Assembly: GCA_037893245.1 (NCBI GenBank)
Contig: JBAIAA010000413.1
Span: forward strand, 868,001 to 932,000
Length of the DNA stretch: 64,000 nucleotides
Direction of reading: 5' to 3'
DNA from: Crossaster papposus
Lineage: Eukaryota > Echinodermata > Asteroidea > Velatida > Solasteridae
Position 1 is the stretch's first letter; each line of letters begins with the position of its first letter. The position numbers and the translations under genes are program-made. The notes under the pieces are model-generated. The model saw only the letters and a list, made by a program, of their open reading frames with translations, was not told the DNA's origin and searched no databases. This document shows, in pieces, positions 9,587-21,737 of the stretch.

Positions 9587-12502
9587 ATGCTATATTTACA
9601 CAATCCCACCATTTCTTTCACCAAACGGCATCCGTTTTCAAAAGAAATGGTGGGGGCACTTTTAATGCAAATGAGCTAGCGTAGAAATGTTCCTTACAAT
9701 TAGGGTGGTGCACCCTATAGGGTGCACCTGCCTAATTCAAGTCCCATTGAAAACAGTGTAAAATCAACAATGTTCACGACCAAGTTTCTTGCACACCGAC
9801 ATCACTGGGGTTTCTCAAACAACAATCAGATTATTGTCTTGGTCTTTATCTTTCCATTTCTTTTCAATTTTTAGTAGGTTAGCCAATTACATTTTTTAAT
9901 ATTCACACCGAAAGAATCACACCTCCCGAAAAGTGATACTTCCCGAGCCTGCAAGCAGCCATTTTACAAATGGCATCCCTCCACGTTCTAGGGCAATTAG
10001 AACCCATTTTTCAACCGTAATTTTGTCAAGTCTGCCCTCAGATTGAAGCTCAAAAACCAGGGAGTTGATCCAATGCTATATTTACACAATCCCACCATTT
10101 CTTTCACCAAACGGCATCCGTTTTCAAAAGAAATTGTGGGGGCACTTTTAATGCAAATGAGCTAGCGTAGAAATGTTCCTTACAATTAGGGTGGTGCACC
10201 CTATAGGGTGCACCTGCCTAATTCAAGTCCCATTGAAAAGAGTGTAAAATCAACAATGTTCACGACCAAGTTTCTTGCACACCGACATCACTGGGGTTTC
10301 TCAAACAACAATCAGATTATTGTCTTGGTCTTTATCTTTCCATTTCTTTTCAATTTTTAGTAGGTTAGCCAATTACATTTTTTAATATTCACACCGAAAG
10401 AAACACACCTCCCGAAAAGTGATACTTCCCGAGCCTGCAAGCAGCCATTTTACAAATGGCATCCCTCCACGTTCTAGGGCAATTAGGACCCATTTTTCAA
10501 CCGTAATTTTGTCAAGTCTGCCCTCAGATTGAAGCTCAAAAACCAGGGAGTTGATCCTATGCTATATTTACACAATCCCACCATTTCTTTCACCAAACGG
10601 CATCCGTTTTCAAAAGAAATTGTGGGGGCACTTTTAATGCAAATGAGCTAGCGTAGAAATGTTCCTTACAATTAGGGTGGTGCACCCTATAGGGTGCACC
10701 TGCCTAATTCAAGTCCCATGGAAAACAGTGTAAAATCAACAATGTTCACGACCAAGTTTCTTGCACACCGACATCACTGGGGTTTCTCAAACAACAATCA
10801 GATTATTGTCTTGGTCTTTATATTTCCATTTCTTTTCAATTTTTAGTAGGTTAGCCAATTACATTTTTTAATATTCACACCGAAAGAAACACACCTCCCG
10901 AAAAGTGATACTTCCCGAGCCTGCAAGCAGCCATTTTACAAATGGCATCCCTCCACGTTCTAGGGCAATTAGGACCCATTTTTCAACCGTAATTTTGTCA
11001 AGTCTGCCCTCGGATTGAAGCTCAAAAACCAGGGAGTTGATCCAATGCTATATTTACACAATCCCACCATTTCTTTCACCAAACGGCATCCGTTTTCAAA
11101 AGAAATGATGGGGGCACTTTTAATGCAAATGAGCTAGCGTAGAAATGTTCCTTACAATTAGGGTGGTGCACCCTATAGGGTGCACCTGCCTAATTCAAGT
11201 CCCATTGAAAACAGTGTAAAATCAACAATGTTCACGACCAAGTTTCTTGCACACCGACATCACTGGGGTTTCTCAAACAACAATCAGATTATTGTCTTGA
11301 TCTTTATCTTTCCATTTCTTTTCAATTTTTAGTAGGTTAGCCAATTACATTTTTTAATATTCACACCAAAAGAAACACACCTCCCGAAAAGTGATACTTC
11401 CCGAGCCTGCAAGCAGCCATTTTACAAATGGCATCCCTCCACGTTCTAGGGCAATTAGGACCCATTTTTTAACCGTAATTTTGTCAAGTCTGCCCTCGGA
11501 TTGAAGCTCAAAAACCAGGGAGTTGATCCAATGCTATATTTACACAATCCCACCATTTCTTTCACCAAACGGCATCCGTTTTCAAAAGAAATGGTGGGGG
11601 CACTTTTAATGCAAATGAGCTAGCGTAGAAATGTTCCTTACAATTAGGGTGGTGCACCCTATAGGGTGCACCTGCCTAATTCAAGTCCCATTGAAAACAG
11701 TGTAAAATCAACAATGTTCACGACCAAGTTTCTTGCACACCGACATCACTGGGGTTTCTCAAACAACAATCAGATTATTGTCTTGATCTTTATCTTTCCA
11801 TTTCTTTTCAATTTTTAGTAGGTTAGCCAATTACATTTTTTAATATTCACACCAAAAGAAACACACCTCCCGAAAAGTGATACTTCCCGAGCCTGCAAGC
11901 AGCCATTTTACAAATGGCATCCCTCCACGTTCTAGGGCAATTAGGACCCATTTTTCAACCGTAATTTTGTCAAGTCTGCCCTCAGATTGAAGCTCAAAAA
12001 CCAGGGAGTTGATCCTATGCTATATTTACACAATCCCACCATTTCTTTCACCAAACGGCATCCGTTTTCAAAAGAAATTGTGGGGGCACTTTTAATGCAA
12101 ATGAGCTAGCGTAGAAATGTTCCTTACAATTAGGGTGGTGCACCCTATAGGGTGCACCTGCCTAATTCAAGTCCCATTGAAAAGAGTGTAAAATCAACAA
12201 TGTTCACGACCAAGTTTCTTGCACACCGACATCACTGGGGTTTCTCAAACAACAATCAGATTATTGTCTTGGTCTTTATCTTTCCATTTCTTTTCAATTT
12301 TTAGTAGGTTAGCCAATTACATTTTTTTATATTCACACCGAAAGAAACACACCTCCCGAAAAGTGATACTTCCCGAGCCTGCAAGCAGCCATTTTACAAA
12401 TGGCATCCCTCCACGTTCTAGGGCAATTAGGACCCATTTTTCAACCGTAATTTTGTCAAGTCTGCCCTCAGATTGAAGCTCAAAAACCAGGGAGTTGATC
12501 CA

Positions 12503-12989
12503 ATGCTATATTTACACAATCCCACCATTTCTTTCACCAAACGGCATCCGTTTTCAAAAGAAATTGTGGGGGCACTTTTAATGCAAATGAGCTAGCGTAG
12601 AAATGTTCCTTACAATTAGGGTGGTGCACCCTATAGGGTGCACCTGCCTAATTCAAGTCCCATTGAAAAGAGTGTAAAATCAACAATGTTCACGACCAAG
12701 TTTCTTGCACACCGACATCACTGGGGTTTCTCAAACAACAATCAGATTATTGTCTTGGTCTTTATCTTTCCATTTCTTTTCAATTTTTAGTAGGTTAGCC
12801 AATTACATTTTTTAATATTCACACCGAAAGAAAAAACACCTCCCGAAAAGTGATACTTCCCGAGCCTGCAAGCAGCCATTTTACAAATGGCATCCCTCCA
12901 CGTTCTAGGGCAATTAGGACCCATTTTTCAACCGTAATTTTGTCAAGTCTGCCCTCGGATTGAAGCTCAAAAACCAGGGAGTTGATCCA
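12503..12989 (+). repeat. 487-bp monomer with A-run insertion
   Basis: Class 1 copy with GAAAGAAAAAACACC where the standard has GAAAGAAACACACC: one base longer with a run of As. Ends CTCGG/GATCCA. This could be slippage or a residual base-calling error in a homopolymer. Confidence 0.85.
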
Positions 12990-13475
12990 ATGCTATATTT
13001 ACACAATCCCACCATTTCTTTCACCAAACGGCATCCGTTTTCAAAAGAAATGGTGGGGGCACTTTTAATGCAAATGAGCTAGCGTAGAAATGTTCCTTAC
13101 AATTAGGGTGGTGCACCCTATAGGGTGCACCTGCCTAATTCAAGTCCCATTGAAAACAGTGTAAAATCAACAATGTTCACGACCAAGTTTCTTGCACACC
13201 GACATCACTGGGGTTTCTCAAACAACAATCAGATTATTGTCTTGATCTTTATCTTTCCATTTCTTTTCAATTTTTAGTAGGTTAGCCAATTACATTTTTT
13301 AATATTCACACCAAAAGAAACACACCTCCCGAAAAGTGATACTTCCCGAGCCTGCAAGCAGCCATTTTACAAATGGCATCCCTCCACGTTCTAGGGCAAT
13401 TAGGACCCATTTTTCAACCGTAATTTTGTCAAGTCTGCCCTCAGATTGAAGCTCAAAAACCAGGGAGTTGATCCT

Positions 13476-14932
13476 ATGCTATATTTACACAATCCCACCA
13501 TTTCTTTCACCAAACGGCATCCGTTTTCAAAAGAAATTGTGGGGGCACTTTTAATGCAAATGAGCTAGCGTAGAAATGTTCCTTACAATTAGGGTGGTGC
13601 ACCCTATAGGGTGCACCTGCCTAATTCAAGTCCCATTGAAAAGAGTGTAAAATCAACAATGTTCACGACCAAGTTTCTTGCACACCGACATCACTGGGTT
13701 TCTCAAACAACAATCAGATTATTGTCTTGGTCTTTATCTTTCCATTTCTTTTCAATTTTTAGTAGGTTAGCCAATTACATTTTTTAATATTCACACCGAA
13801 AGAAACACACCTCCCGAAAAGTGATACTTCCCGAGCCTGCAAGCAGCCATTTTACAAATGGCATCCCTCCACGTTCTAGGGCAATTAGGACCCATTTTTC
13901 AACCGTAATTTTGTCAAGTCTGCCCTCGGATTGAAGCTCAAAAACCAGGGAGTTGATCCAATGCTATATTTACACAATCCCACCATTTCTTTCACCAAAC
14001 GGCATCCGTTTTCAAAAGAAATTGTGGGGGCACTTTTAATGCAAATGAGCTAGCGTAGAAATGTTCCTTACAATTAGGGTGGTGCACCCTATAGGGTGCA
14101 CCTGCCTAATTCAAGTCCCATGGAAAACAGTGTAAAATCAACAATGTTCACGACCAAGTTTCTTGCACACCGACATCACTGGGGTTTCTCAAACAACAAT
14201 CAGATTATTGTCTTGGTCTTTATCTTTCCATTTCTTTTCAATTTTTAGTAGGTTAGCCAATTACATTTTTTAATATTCACACCGAAAGAAACACACCTCC
14301 CGAAAAGTGATACTTCCCGAGCCTGCAAGCAGCCATTTTACAAATGGCATCCCTCCACGTTCTAGGGCAATTAGGACCCATTTTTCAACCGTAATTTTGT
14401 CAAGTCTGCCCTCGGATTGAAGCTCAAAAACCAGGGAGTTGATCCAATGCTATATTTACACAATCCCACCATTTCTTTCACCAAACGGCATCCGTTTTCA
14501 AAAGAAATGGTGGGGGCACTTTTAATGCAAATGAGCTAGCGTAGAAATGTTCCTTACAATTAGGGTGGTGCACCCTATAGGGTGCACCTGCCTAATTCAA
14601 GTCCCATTGAAAACAGTGTAAAATCAACAATGTTCACGACCAAGTTTCTTGCACACCGACATCACTGGGGTTTCTCAAACAACAATCAGATTATTGTCTT
14701 GATCTTTATCTTTCCATTTCTTTTCAATTTTTAGTAGGTTAGCCAATTACATTTTTTAATATTCACACCGAAAGAAACACACCTCCCGAAAAGTGATACT
14801 TCCCGAGCCTGCAAGCAGCCATTTTACAAATGGCATCCCTCCACGTTCTAGGGCAATTAGGACCCATTTTTCAACCGTAATTTTGTCAAGTCTGCCCTCA
14901 GATTGAAGCTCAAAAACCAGGGAGTTGATCCT
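13476..14932 (+). repeat. 3-monomer higher-order unit (1,3,2*)
   Basis: Monomers at 13476 (class 1, 485 bp, one G lost in CACTGGGTTT, CTCGG end), 13961 (class 3, CTCGG end) and 14447 (class 2 with AAATGGTGGG and CTTGATC). The first and third types are the first and last types of the 5-mer that follows. The shared G deletion ties this block to the one at 14933. The third monomer pairs CTTGATC with CACCGAAAG, an unusual combination. Confidence 0.82.
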
Positions 14933-16877
14933 ATGCTATATTTACACAATCCCACCATTTCTTTCACCAAACGGCATCCGTTTTCAAAAGAAATTGTGGG
15001 GGCACTTTTAATGCAAATGAGCTAGCGTAGAAATGTTCCTTACAATTAGGGTGGTGCACCCTATAGGGTGCACCTGCCTAATTCAAGTCCCATTGAAAAG
15101 AGTGTAAAATCAACAATGTTCACGACCAAGTTTCTTGCACACCGACATCACTGGGTTTCTCAAACAACAATCAGATTATTGTCTTGGTCTTTATCTTTCC
15201 ATTTCTTTTCAATTTTTAGTAGGTTAGCCAATTACATTTTTTAATATTCACACCGAAAGAAACACACCTCCCGAAAAGTGATACTTCCCGAGCCTGCAAG
15301 CAGCCATTTTACAAATGGCATCCCTCCACGTTCTAGGGCAATTAGGACCCATTTTTCAACCGTAATTTTGTCAAGTCTGCCCTCGGATTGAAGCTCAAAA
15401 ACCAGGGAGTTGATCCAATGCTATATTTACACAATCCCACCATTTCTTTCACCAAACGGCATCCGTTTTCAAAAGAAATTGTGGGGGCACTTTTAATGCA
15501 AATGAGCTAGCGTAGAAATGTTCCTTACAATTAGGGTGGTGCACCCTATAGGGTGCACCTGCCTAATTCAAGTCCCATGGAAAACAGTGTAAAATCAACA
15601 ATGTTCACGACCAAGTTTCTTGCACACCGACATCACTGGGGTTTCTCAAACAACAATCAGATTATTGTCTTGGTCTTTATCTTTCCATTTCTTTTCAATT
15701 TTTAGTAGGTTAGCCAATTACATTTTTTTATATTCACACCGAAAGAAACACACCTCCCGAAAAGTGATACTTCCCGAGCCTGCAAGCAGCCATTTTACAA
15801 ATGGCATCCCTCCACGTTCTAGGGCAATTAGGACCCATTTTTCAACCGTAATTTTGTCAAGTCTGCCCTCAGATTGAAGCTCAAAAACCAGGGAGTTGAT
15901 CCAATGCTATATTTACACAATCCCACCATTTCTTTCACCAAACGGCATCCGTTTTCAAAAGAAATTGTGGGGGCACTTTTAATGCAAATGAGCTAGCGTA
16001 GAAATGTTCCTTACAATTAGGGTGGTGCACCCTATAGGGTGCACCTGCCTAATTTTCAAGTCCCATTGAAAAGAGTGTAAAATCAACAATGTTCACGACC
16101 AAGTTTCTTGCACACCGACATCACTGGGGTTTCTCAAACAACAATCAGATTATTGTCTTGGTCTTTATCTTTCCATTTCTTTTCAATTTTTAGTAGGTTA
16201 GCCAATTACATTTTTTAATATTCACACCGAAAGAAACACACCTCCCGAAAAGTGATACTTCCCGAGCCTGCAAGCAGCCATTTTACAAATGGCATCCCTC
16301 CACGTTCTAGGGCAATTAGGACCCATTTTTCAACCGTAATTTTGTCAAGTCTGCCCTCAGATTGAAGCTCAAAAACCAGGGAGTTGATCCTATGCTATAT
16401 TTACACAATCCCACCATTTCTTTCACCAAACGGCATCCGTTTTCAAAAGAAATTGTGGGGGCACTTTTAATGCAAATGAGCTAGCGTAGAAATGTTCCTT
16501 ACAATTAGGGTGGTGCACCCTATAGGGTGCACCTGCCTAATTCAAGTCCCATTGAAAACAGTGTAAAATCAACAATGTTCACGACCAAGTTTCTTGCACA
16601 CCGACATCACTGGGGTTTCTCAAACAACAATCAGATTATTGTCTTGATCTTTATCTTTCCATTTCTTTTCAATTTTTAGTAGGTTAGCCAATTACATTTT
16701 TTAATATTCACACCAAAAGAAACACACCTCCCGAAAAGTGATACTTCCCGAGCCTGCAAGCAGCCATTTTACAAATGGCATCCCTCCACGTTCTAGGGCA
16801 ATTAGGACCCATTTTTCAACCGTAATTTTGTCAAGTCTGCCCTCAGATTGAAGCTCAAAAACCAGGGAGTTGATCCT
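14933..16877 (+). repeat. 4-monomer higher-order unit (1,3,1,2*)
   Basis: Monomers at 14933 (class 1, 485 bp, same lost G as 13476), 15418 (class 3), 15904 (class 1, 488 bp with an extra TT in TAATTTTCAAG) and 16392 (class 2, CTTGATC, CACCAAAAG, but AAATTG). Its order matches the 5-mer minus its fourth unit, so it looks like an intermediate or shortened form. Confidence 0.82.
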
Positions 16878-19307
16878 ATGCTATATTTACACAATCCCAC
16901 CATTTCTTTCACCAAACGGCATCCGTTTTCAAAAGAAATTGTGGGGGCACTTTTAATGCAAATGAGCTAGCGTAGAAATGTTCCTTACAATTAGGGTGGT
17001 GCACCCTATAGGGTGCACCTGCCTAATTCAAGTCCCATTGAAAAGAGTGTAAAATCAACAATGTTCACGACCAAGTTTCTTGCACACCGACATCACTGGG
17101 GTTTCTCAAACAACAATCAGATTATTGTCTTGGTCTTTATCTTTCCATTTCTTTTCAATTTTTAGTAGGTTAGCCAATTACATTTTTTAATATTCACACC
17201 GAAAGAAACACACCTCCCGAAAAGTGATACTTCCCGAGCCTGCAAGCAGCCATTTTACAAATGGCATCCCTCCACGTTCTAGGGCAATTAGGACCCATTT
17301 TTCAACCGTAATTTTGTCAAGTCTGCCCTCGGATTGAAGCTCAAAAACCAGGGAGTTGATCCAATGCTATATTTACACAATCCCACCATTTCTTTCACCA
17401 AACGGCATCCGTTTTCAAAAGAAATTGTGGGGGCACTTTTAATGCAAATGAGCTAGCGTAGAAATGTTCCTTACAATTAGGGTGGTGCACCCTATAGGGT
17501 GCACCTGCCTAATTCAAGTCCCATGGAAAACAGTGTAAAATCAACAATGTTCACGACCAAGTTTCTTGCACACCGACATCACTGGGGTTTCTCAAACAAC
17601 AATCAGATTATTGTCTTGGTCTTTATCTTTCCATTTCTTTTCAATTTTTAGTAGGTTAGCCAATTACATTTTTTAATATTCACACCGAAAGAAACACACC
17701 TCCCGAAAAGTGATACTTCCCGAGCCTGCAAGCAGCCATTTTACAAATGGCATCCCTCCACGTTCTAGGGCAATTAGGACCCATTTTTCAACCGTAATTT
17801 TGTCAAGTCTGCCCTCAGATTGAAGCTCAAAAACCAGGGAGTTGATCCAATGCTATATTTACACAATCCCACCATTTCTTTCACCAAACGGCATCCGTTT
17901 TCAAAAGAAATTGTGGGGGCACTTTTAATGCAAATGAGCTAGCGTAGAAATGTTCCTTACAATTAGGGTGGTGCACCCTATAGGGTGCACCTGCCTAATT
18001 CAAGTCCCATTGAAAAGAGTGTAAAATCAACAATGTTCACGACCAAGTTTCTTGCACACCGACATCACTGGGGTTTCTCAAACAACAATCAGATTATTGT
18101 CTTGGTCTTTATCTTTCCATTTCTTTTCAATTTTTAGTAGGTTAGCCAATTACATTTTTTAATATTCACACCGAAAGAAACACACCTCCCGAAAAGTGAT
18201 ACTTCCCGAGCCTGCAAGCAGCCATTTTACAAATGGCATCCCTCCACGTTCTAGGGCAATTAGGACCCATTTTTCAACCGTAATTTTGTCAAGTCTGCCC
18301 TCAGATTGAAGCTCAAAAACCAGGGAGTTGATCCTATGCTATATTTACACAATCCCACCATTTCTTTCACCAAACGGCATCCGTTTTCAAAAGAAATTGT
18401 GGGGGCACTTTTAATGCAAATGAGCTAGCGTAGAAATGTTCCTTACAATTAGGGTGGTGCACCCTATAGGGTGCACCTGCCTAATTCAAGTCCCATTGAA
18501 AACAGTGTAAAATCAACAATGTTCACGACCAAGTTTCTTGCACACCGACATCACTGGGGTTTCTCAAACAACAATCAGATTATTGTCTTGGTCTTTATCT
18601 TTCCATTTCTTTTCAATTTTTAGTAGGTTAGCCAATTACATTTTTTAATATTCACACCGAAAGAAACACACCTCCCGAAAAGTGATACTTCCCGAGCCTG
18701 CAAGCAGCCATTTTACAAATGGCATCCCTCCACGTTCTAGGGCAATTAGGACCCATTTTTCAACCGTAATTTTGTCAAGTCTGCCCTCGGATTGAAGCTC
18801 AAAAACCAGGGAGTTGATCCAATGCTATATTTACACAATCCCACCATTTCTTTCACCAAACGGCATCCGTTTTCAAAAGAAATGGTGGGGGCACTTTTAA
18901 TGCAAATGAGCTAGCGTAGAAATGTTCCTTACAATTAGGGTGGTGCACCCTATAGGGTGCACCTGCCTAATTCAAGTCCCATTGAAAACAGTGTAAAATC
19001 AACAATGTTCACGACCAAGTTTCTTGCACACCGACATCACTGGGGTTTCTCAAACAACAATCAGATTATTGTCTTGATCTTTATCTTTCCATTTCTTTTC
19101 AATTTTTAGTAGGTTAGCCAATTACATTTTTTAATATTCACACCAAATGAAACACACCTCCCGAAAAGTGATACTTCCCGAGCCTGCAAGCAGCCATTTT
19201 ACAAATGGCATCCCTCCACGTTCTAGGGCAATTAGGACCCATTTTTCAACCGTAATTTTGTCAAGTCTGCCCTCAGATTGAAGCTCAAAAACCAGGGAGT
19301 TGATCCT
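16878..19307 (+). repeat. 2430-bp 5-mer higher-order repeat, copy 1
   Basis: Starts 16878, 17364, 17850, 18336, 18822. Types: class 1 CTCGG/GATCCA; class 3 CTCAG/GATCCA; class 1 CTCAG/GATCCT; class 2 CTTGGTC CTCGG/GATCCA; class 2 AAATGGTGGG CTTGATC CACCAAATG CTCAG/GATCCT. CACCAAATG is found only in the fifth unit of this 5-mer. Confidence 0.93.
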
Positions 19308-21737
19308 ATGCTATATTTACACAATCCCACCATTTCTTTCACCAAACGGCATCCGTTTTCAAAAGAAATTGTGGGGGCACTTTTAATGCAAATGAGCTAG
19401 CGTAGAAATGTTCCTTACAATTAGGGTGGTGCACCCTATAGGGTGCACCTGCCTAATTCAAGTCCCATTGAAAAGAGTGTAAAATCAACAATGTTCACGA
19501 CCAAGTTTCTTGCACACCGACATCACTGGGGTTTCTCAAACAACAATCAGATTATTGTCTTGGTCTTTATCTTTCCATTTCTTTTCAATTTTTAGTAGGT
19601 TAGCCAATTACATTTTTTAATATTCACACCAAAAGAAACACACCTCCCGAAAAGTGATACTTCCCGAGCCTGCAAGCAGCCATTTTACAAATGGCATCCC
19701 TCCACGTTCTAGGGCAATTAGGACCCATTTTTCAACCGTAATTTTGTCAAGTCTGCCCTCGGATTGAAGCTCAAAAACCAGGGAGTTGATCCAATGCTAT
19801 ATTTACACAATCCCACCATTTCTTTCACCAAACGGCATCCGTTTTCAAAAGAAATTGTGGGGGCACTTTTAATGCAAATGAGCTAGCGTAGAAATGTTCC
19901 TTACAATTAGGGTGGTGCACCCTATAGGGTGCACCTGCCTAATTCAAGTCCCATGGAAAACAGTGTAAAATCAACAATGTTCACGACCAAGTTTCTTGCA
20001 CACCGACATCACTGGGGTTTCTCAAACAACAATCAGATTATTGTCTTGGTCTTTATCTTTCCATTTCTTTTCAATTTTTAGTAGGTTAGCCAATTACATT
20101 TTTTAATATTCACACCGAAAGAAACACACCTCCCGAAAAGTGATACTTCCCGAGCCTGCAAGCAGCCATTTTACAAATGGCATCCCTCCACGTTCTAGGG
20201 CAATTAGGACCCATTTTTCAACCGTAATTTTGTCAAGTCTGCCCTCAGATTGAAGCTCAAAAACCAGGGAGTTGATCCAATGCTATATTTACACAATCCC
20301 ACCATTTCTTTCACCAAACGGCATCCGTTTTCAAAAGAAATTGTGGGGGCACTTTTAATGCAAATGAGCTAGCGTAGAAATGTTCCTTACAATTAGGGTG
20401 GTGCACCCTATAGGGTGCACCTGCCTAATTCAAGTCCCATTGAAAAGAGTGTAAAATCAACAATGTTCACGACCAAGTTTCTTGCACACCGACATCACTG
20501 GGGTTTCTCAAACAACAATCAGATTATTGTCTTGGTCTTTATCTTTCCATTTCTTTTCAATTTTTAGTAGGTTAGCCAATTACATTTTTTAATATTCACA
20601 CCGAAAGAAACACACCTCCCAAAAAGTGATACTTCCCGAGCCTGCAAGCAGCCATTTTACAAATGGCATCCCTCCACGTTCTAGGGCAATTAGGACCCAT
20701 TTTTCAACCGTAATTTTGTCAAGTCTGCCCTCAGATTGAAGCTCAAAAACCAGGGAGTTGATCCTATGCTATATTTACACAATCCCACCATTTCTTTCAC
20801 CAAACGGCATCCGTTTTCAAAAGAAATTGTGGGGGCACTTTTAATGCAAATGAGCTAGCGTAGAAATGTTCCTTACAATTAGGGTGGTGCACCCTATAGG
20901 GTGCACCTGCCTAATTCAAGTCCCATTGAAAACAGTGTAAAATCAACAATGTTCACGACCAAGTTTCTTGCACACCGACATCACTGGGGTTTCTCAAACA
21001 ACAATCAGATTATTGTCTTGGTCTTTATCTTTCCATTTCTTTTCAATTTTTAGTAGGTTAGCCAATTACATTTTTTAATATTCACACCGAAAGAAACACA
21101 CCTCCCGAAAAGTGATACTTCCCGAGCCTGCAAGCAGCCATTTTACAAATGGCATCCCTCCACGTTCTAGGGCAATTAGGACCCATTTTTCAACCGTAAT
21201 TTTGTCAAGTCTGCCCTCGGATTGAAGCTCAAAAACCAGGGAGTTGATCCAATGCTATATTTACACAATCCCACCATTTCTTTCACCAAACGGCATCCGT
21301 TTTCAAAAGAAATGGTGGGGGCACTTTTAATGCAAATGAGCTAGCGTAGAAATGTTCCTTACAATTAGGGTGGTGCACCCTATAGGGTGCACCTGCCTAA
21401 TTCAAGTCCCATTGAAAACAGTGTAAAATCAACAATGTTCACGACCAAGTTTCTTGCACACCGACATCACTGGGGTTTCTCAAACAACAATCAGATTATT
21501 GTCTTGATCTTTATCTTTCCATTTCTTTTCAATTTTTAGTAGGTTAGCCAATTACATTTTTTAATATTCACACCAAATGAAACACACCTCCCGAAAAGTG
21601 ATACTTCCCGAGCCTGCAAGCAGCCATTTTACAAATGGCATCCCTCCACGTTCTAGGGCAATTAGGACCCATTTTTCAACCGTAATTTTGTCAAGTCTGC
21701 CCTCAGATTGAAGCTCAAAAACCAGGGAGTTGATCCT
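19308..21737 (+). repeat. 2430-bp 5-mer higher-order repeat, copy 2
   Basis: Starts 19308, 19794, 20280, 20766, 21252; same five types in the same order. Private differences: the first unit has CACCAAAAG with CTTGGTC (apparent recombinant), and the third has CTCCCAAAAAGTG. Confidence 0.93.

Larger units (their letters stand above)
5698..13475 (+). repeat. 16 monomers of mixed class, no clear higher-order unit
   Basis: Starts: 5698, 6184, 6670, 7156, 7642, 8128, 8614, 9100, 9587, 10073, 10559, 11045, 11531, 12017, 12503, 12990. Classes in order: 1,1,1,1,1,2,1,3,2,1,3,2,2,1,1,2. CTTGATC with CACCAAAAG marks those at 6184, 6670, 7642, 11045, 11531 and 12990. AAATGGTGGG marks 9587, 11531 and 12990. 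The 10559 copy has TATATTTCC, a marker seen later only in class 3 copies. Neighbouring pairs such as 6184/6670 look like recent local duplicates. Confidence 0.88.

Noticed and set aside
12219-12476. 85-codon open frame starting at TTG
   Set aside because: It exists only because an A-to-T change at 12328 removes the TAA found in this frame in nearly all other monomers. It starts at TTG, has no upstream signal, and lies wholly inside satellite repeat. Not a gene.
15620-15877. Identical 85-codon open frame in another monomer
   Set aside because: Same A-to-T change (15729) in a second copy, seven monomers away. Shared descent of the satellite variant explains the identity; no sign of coding selection.
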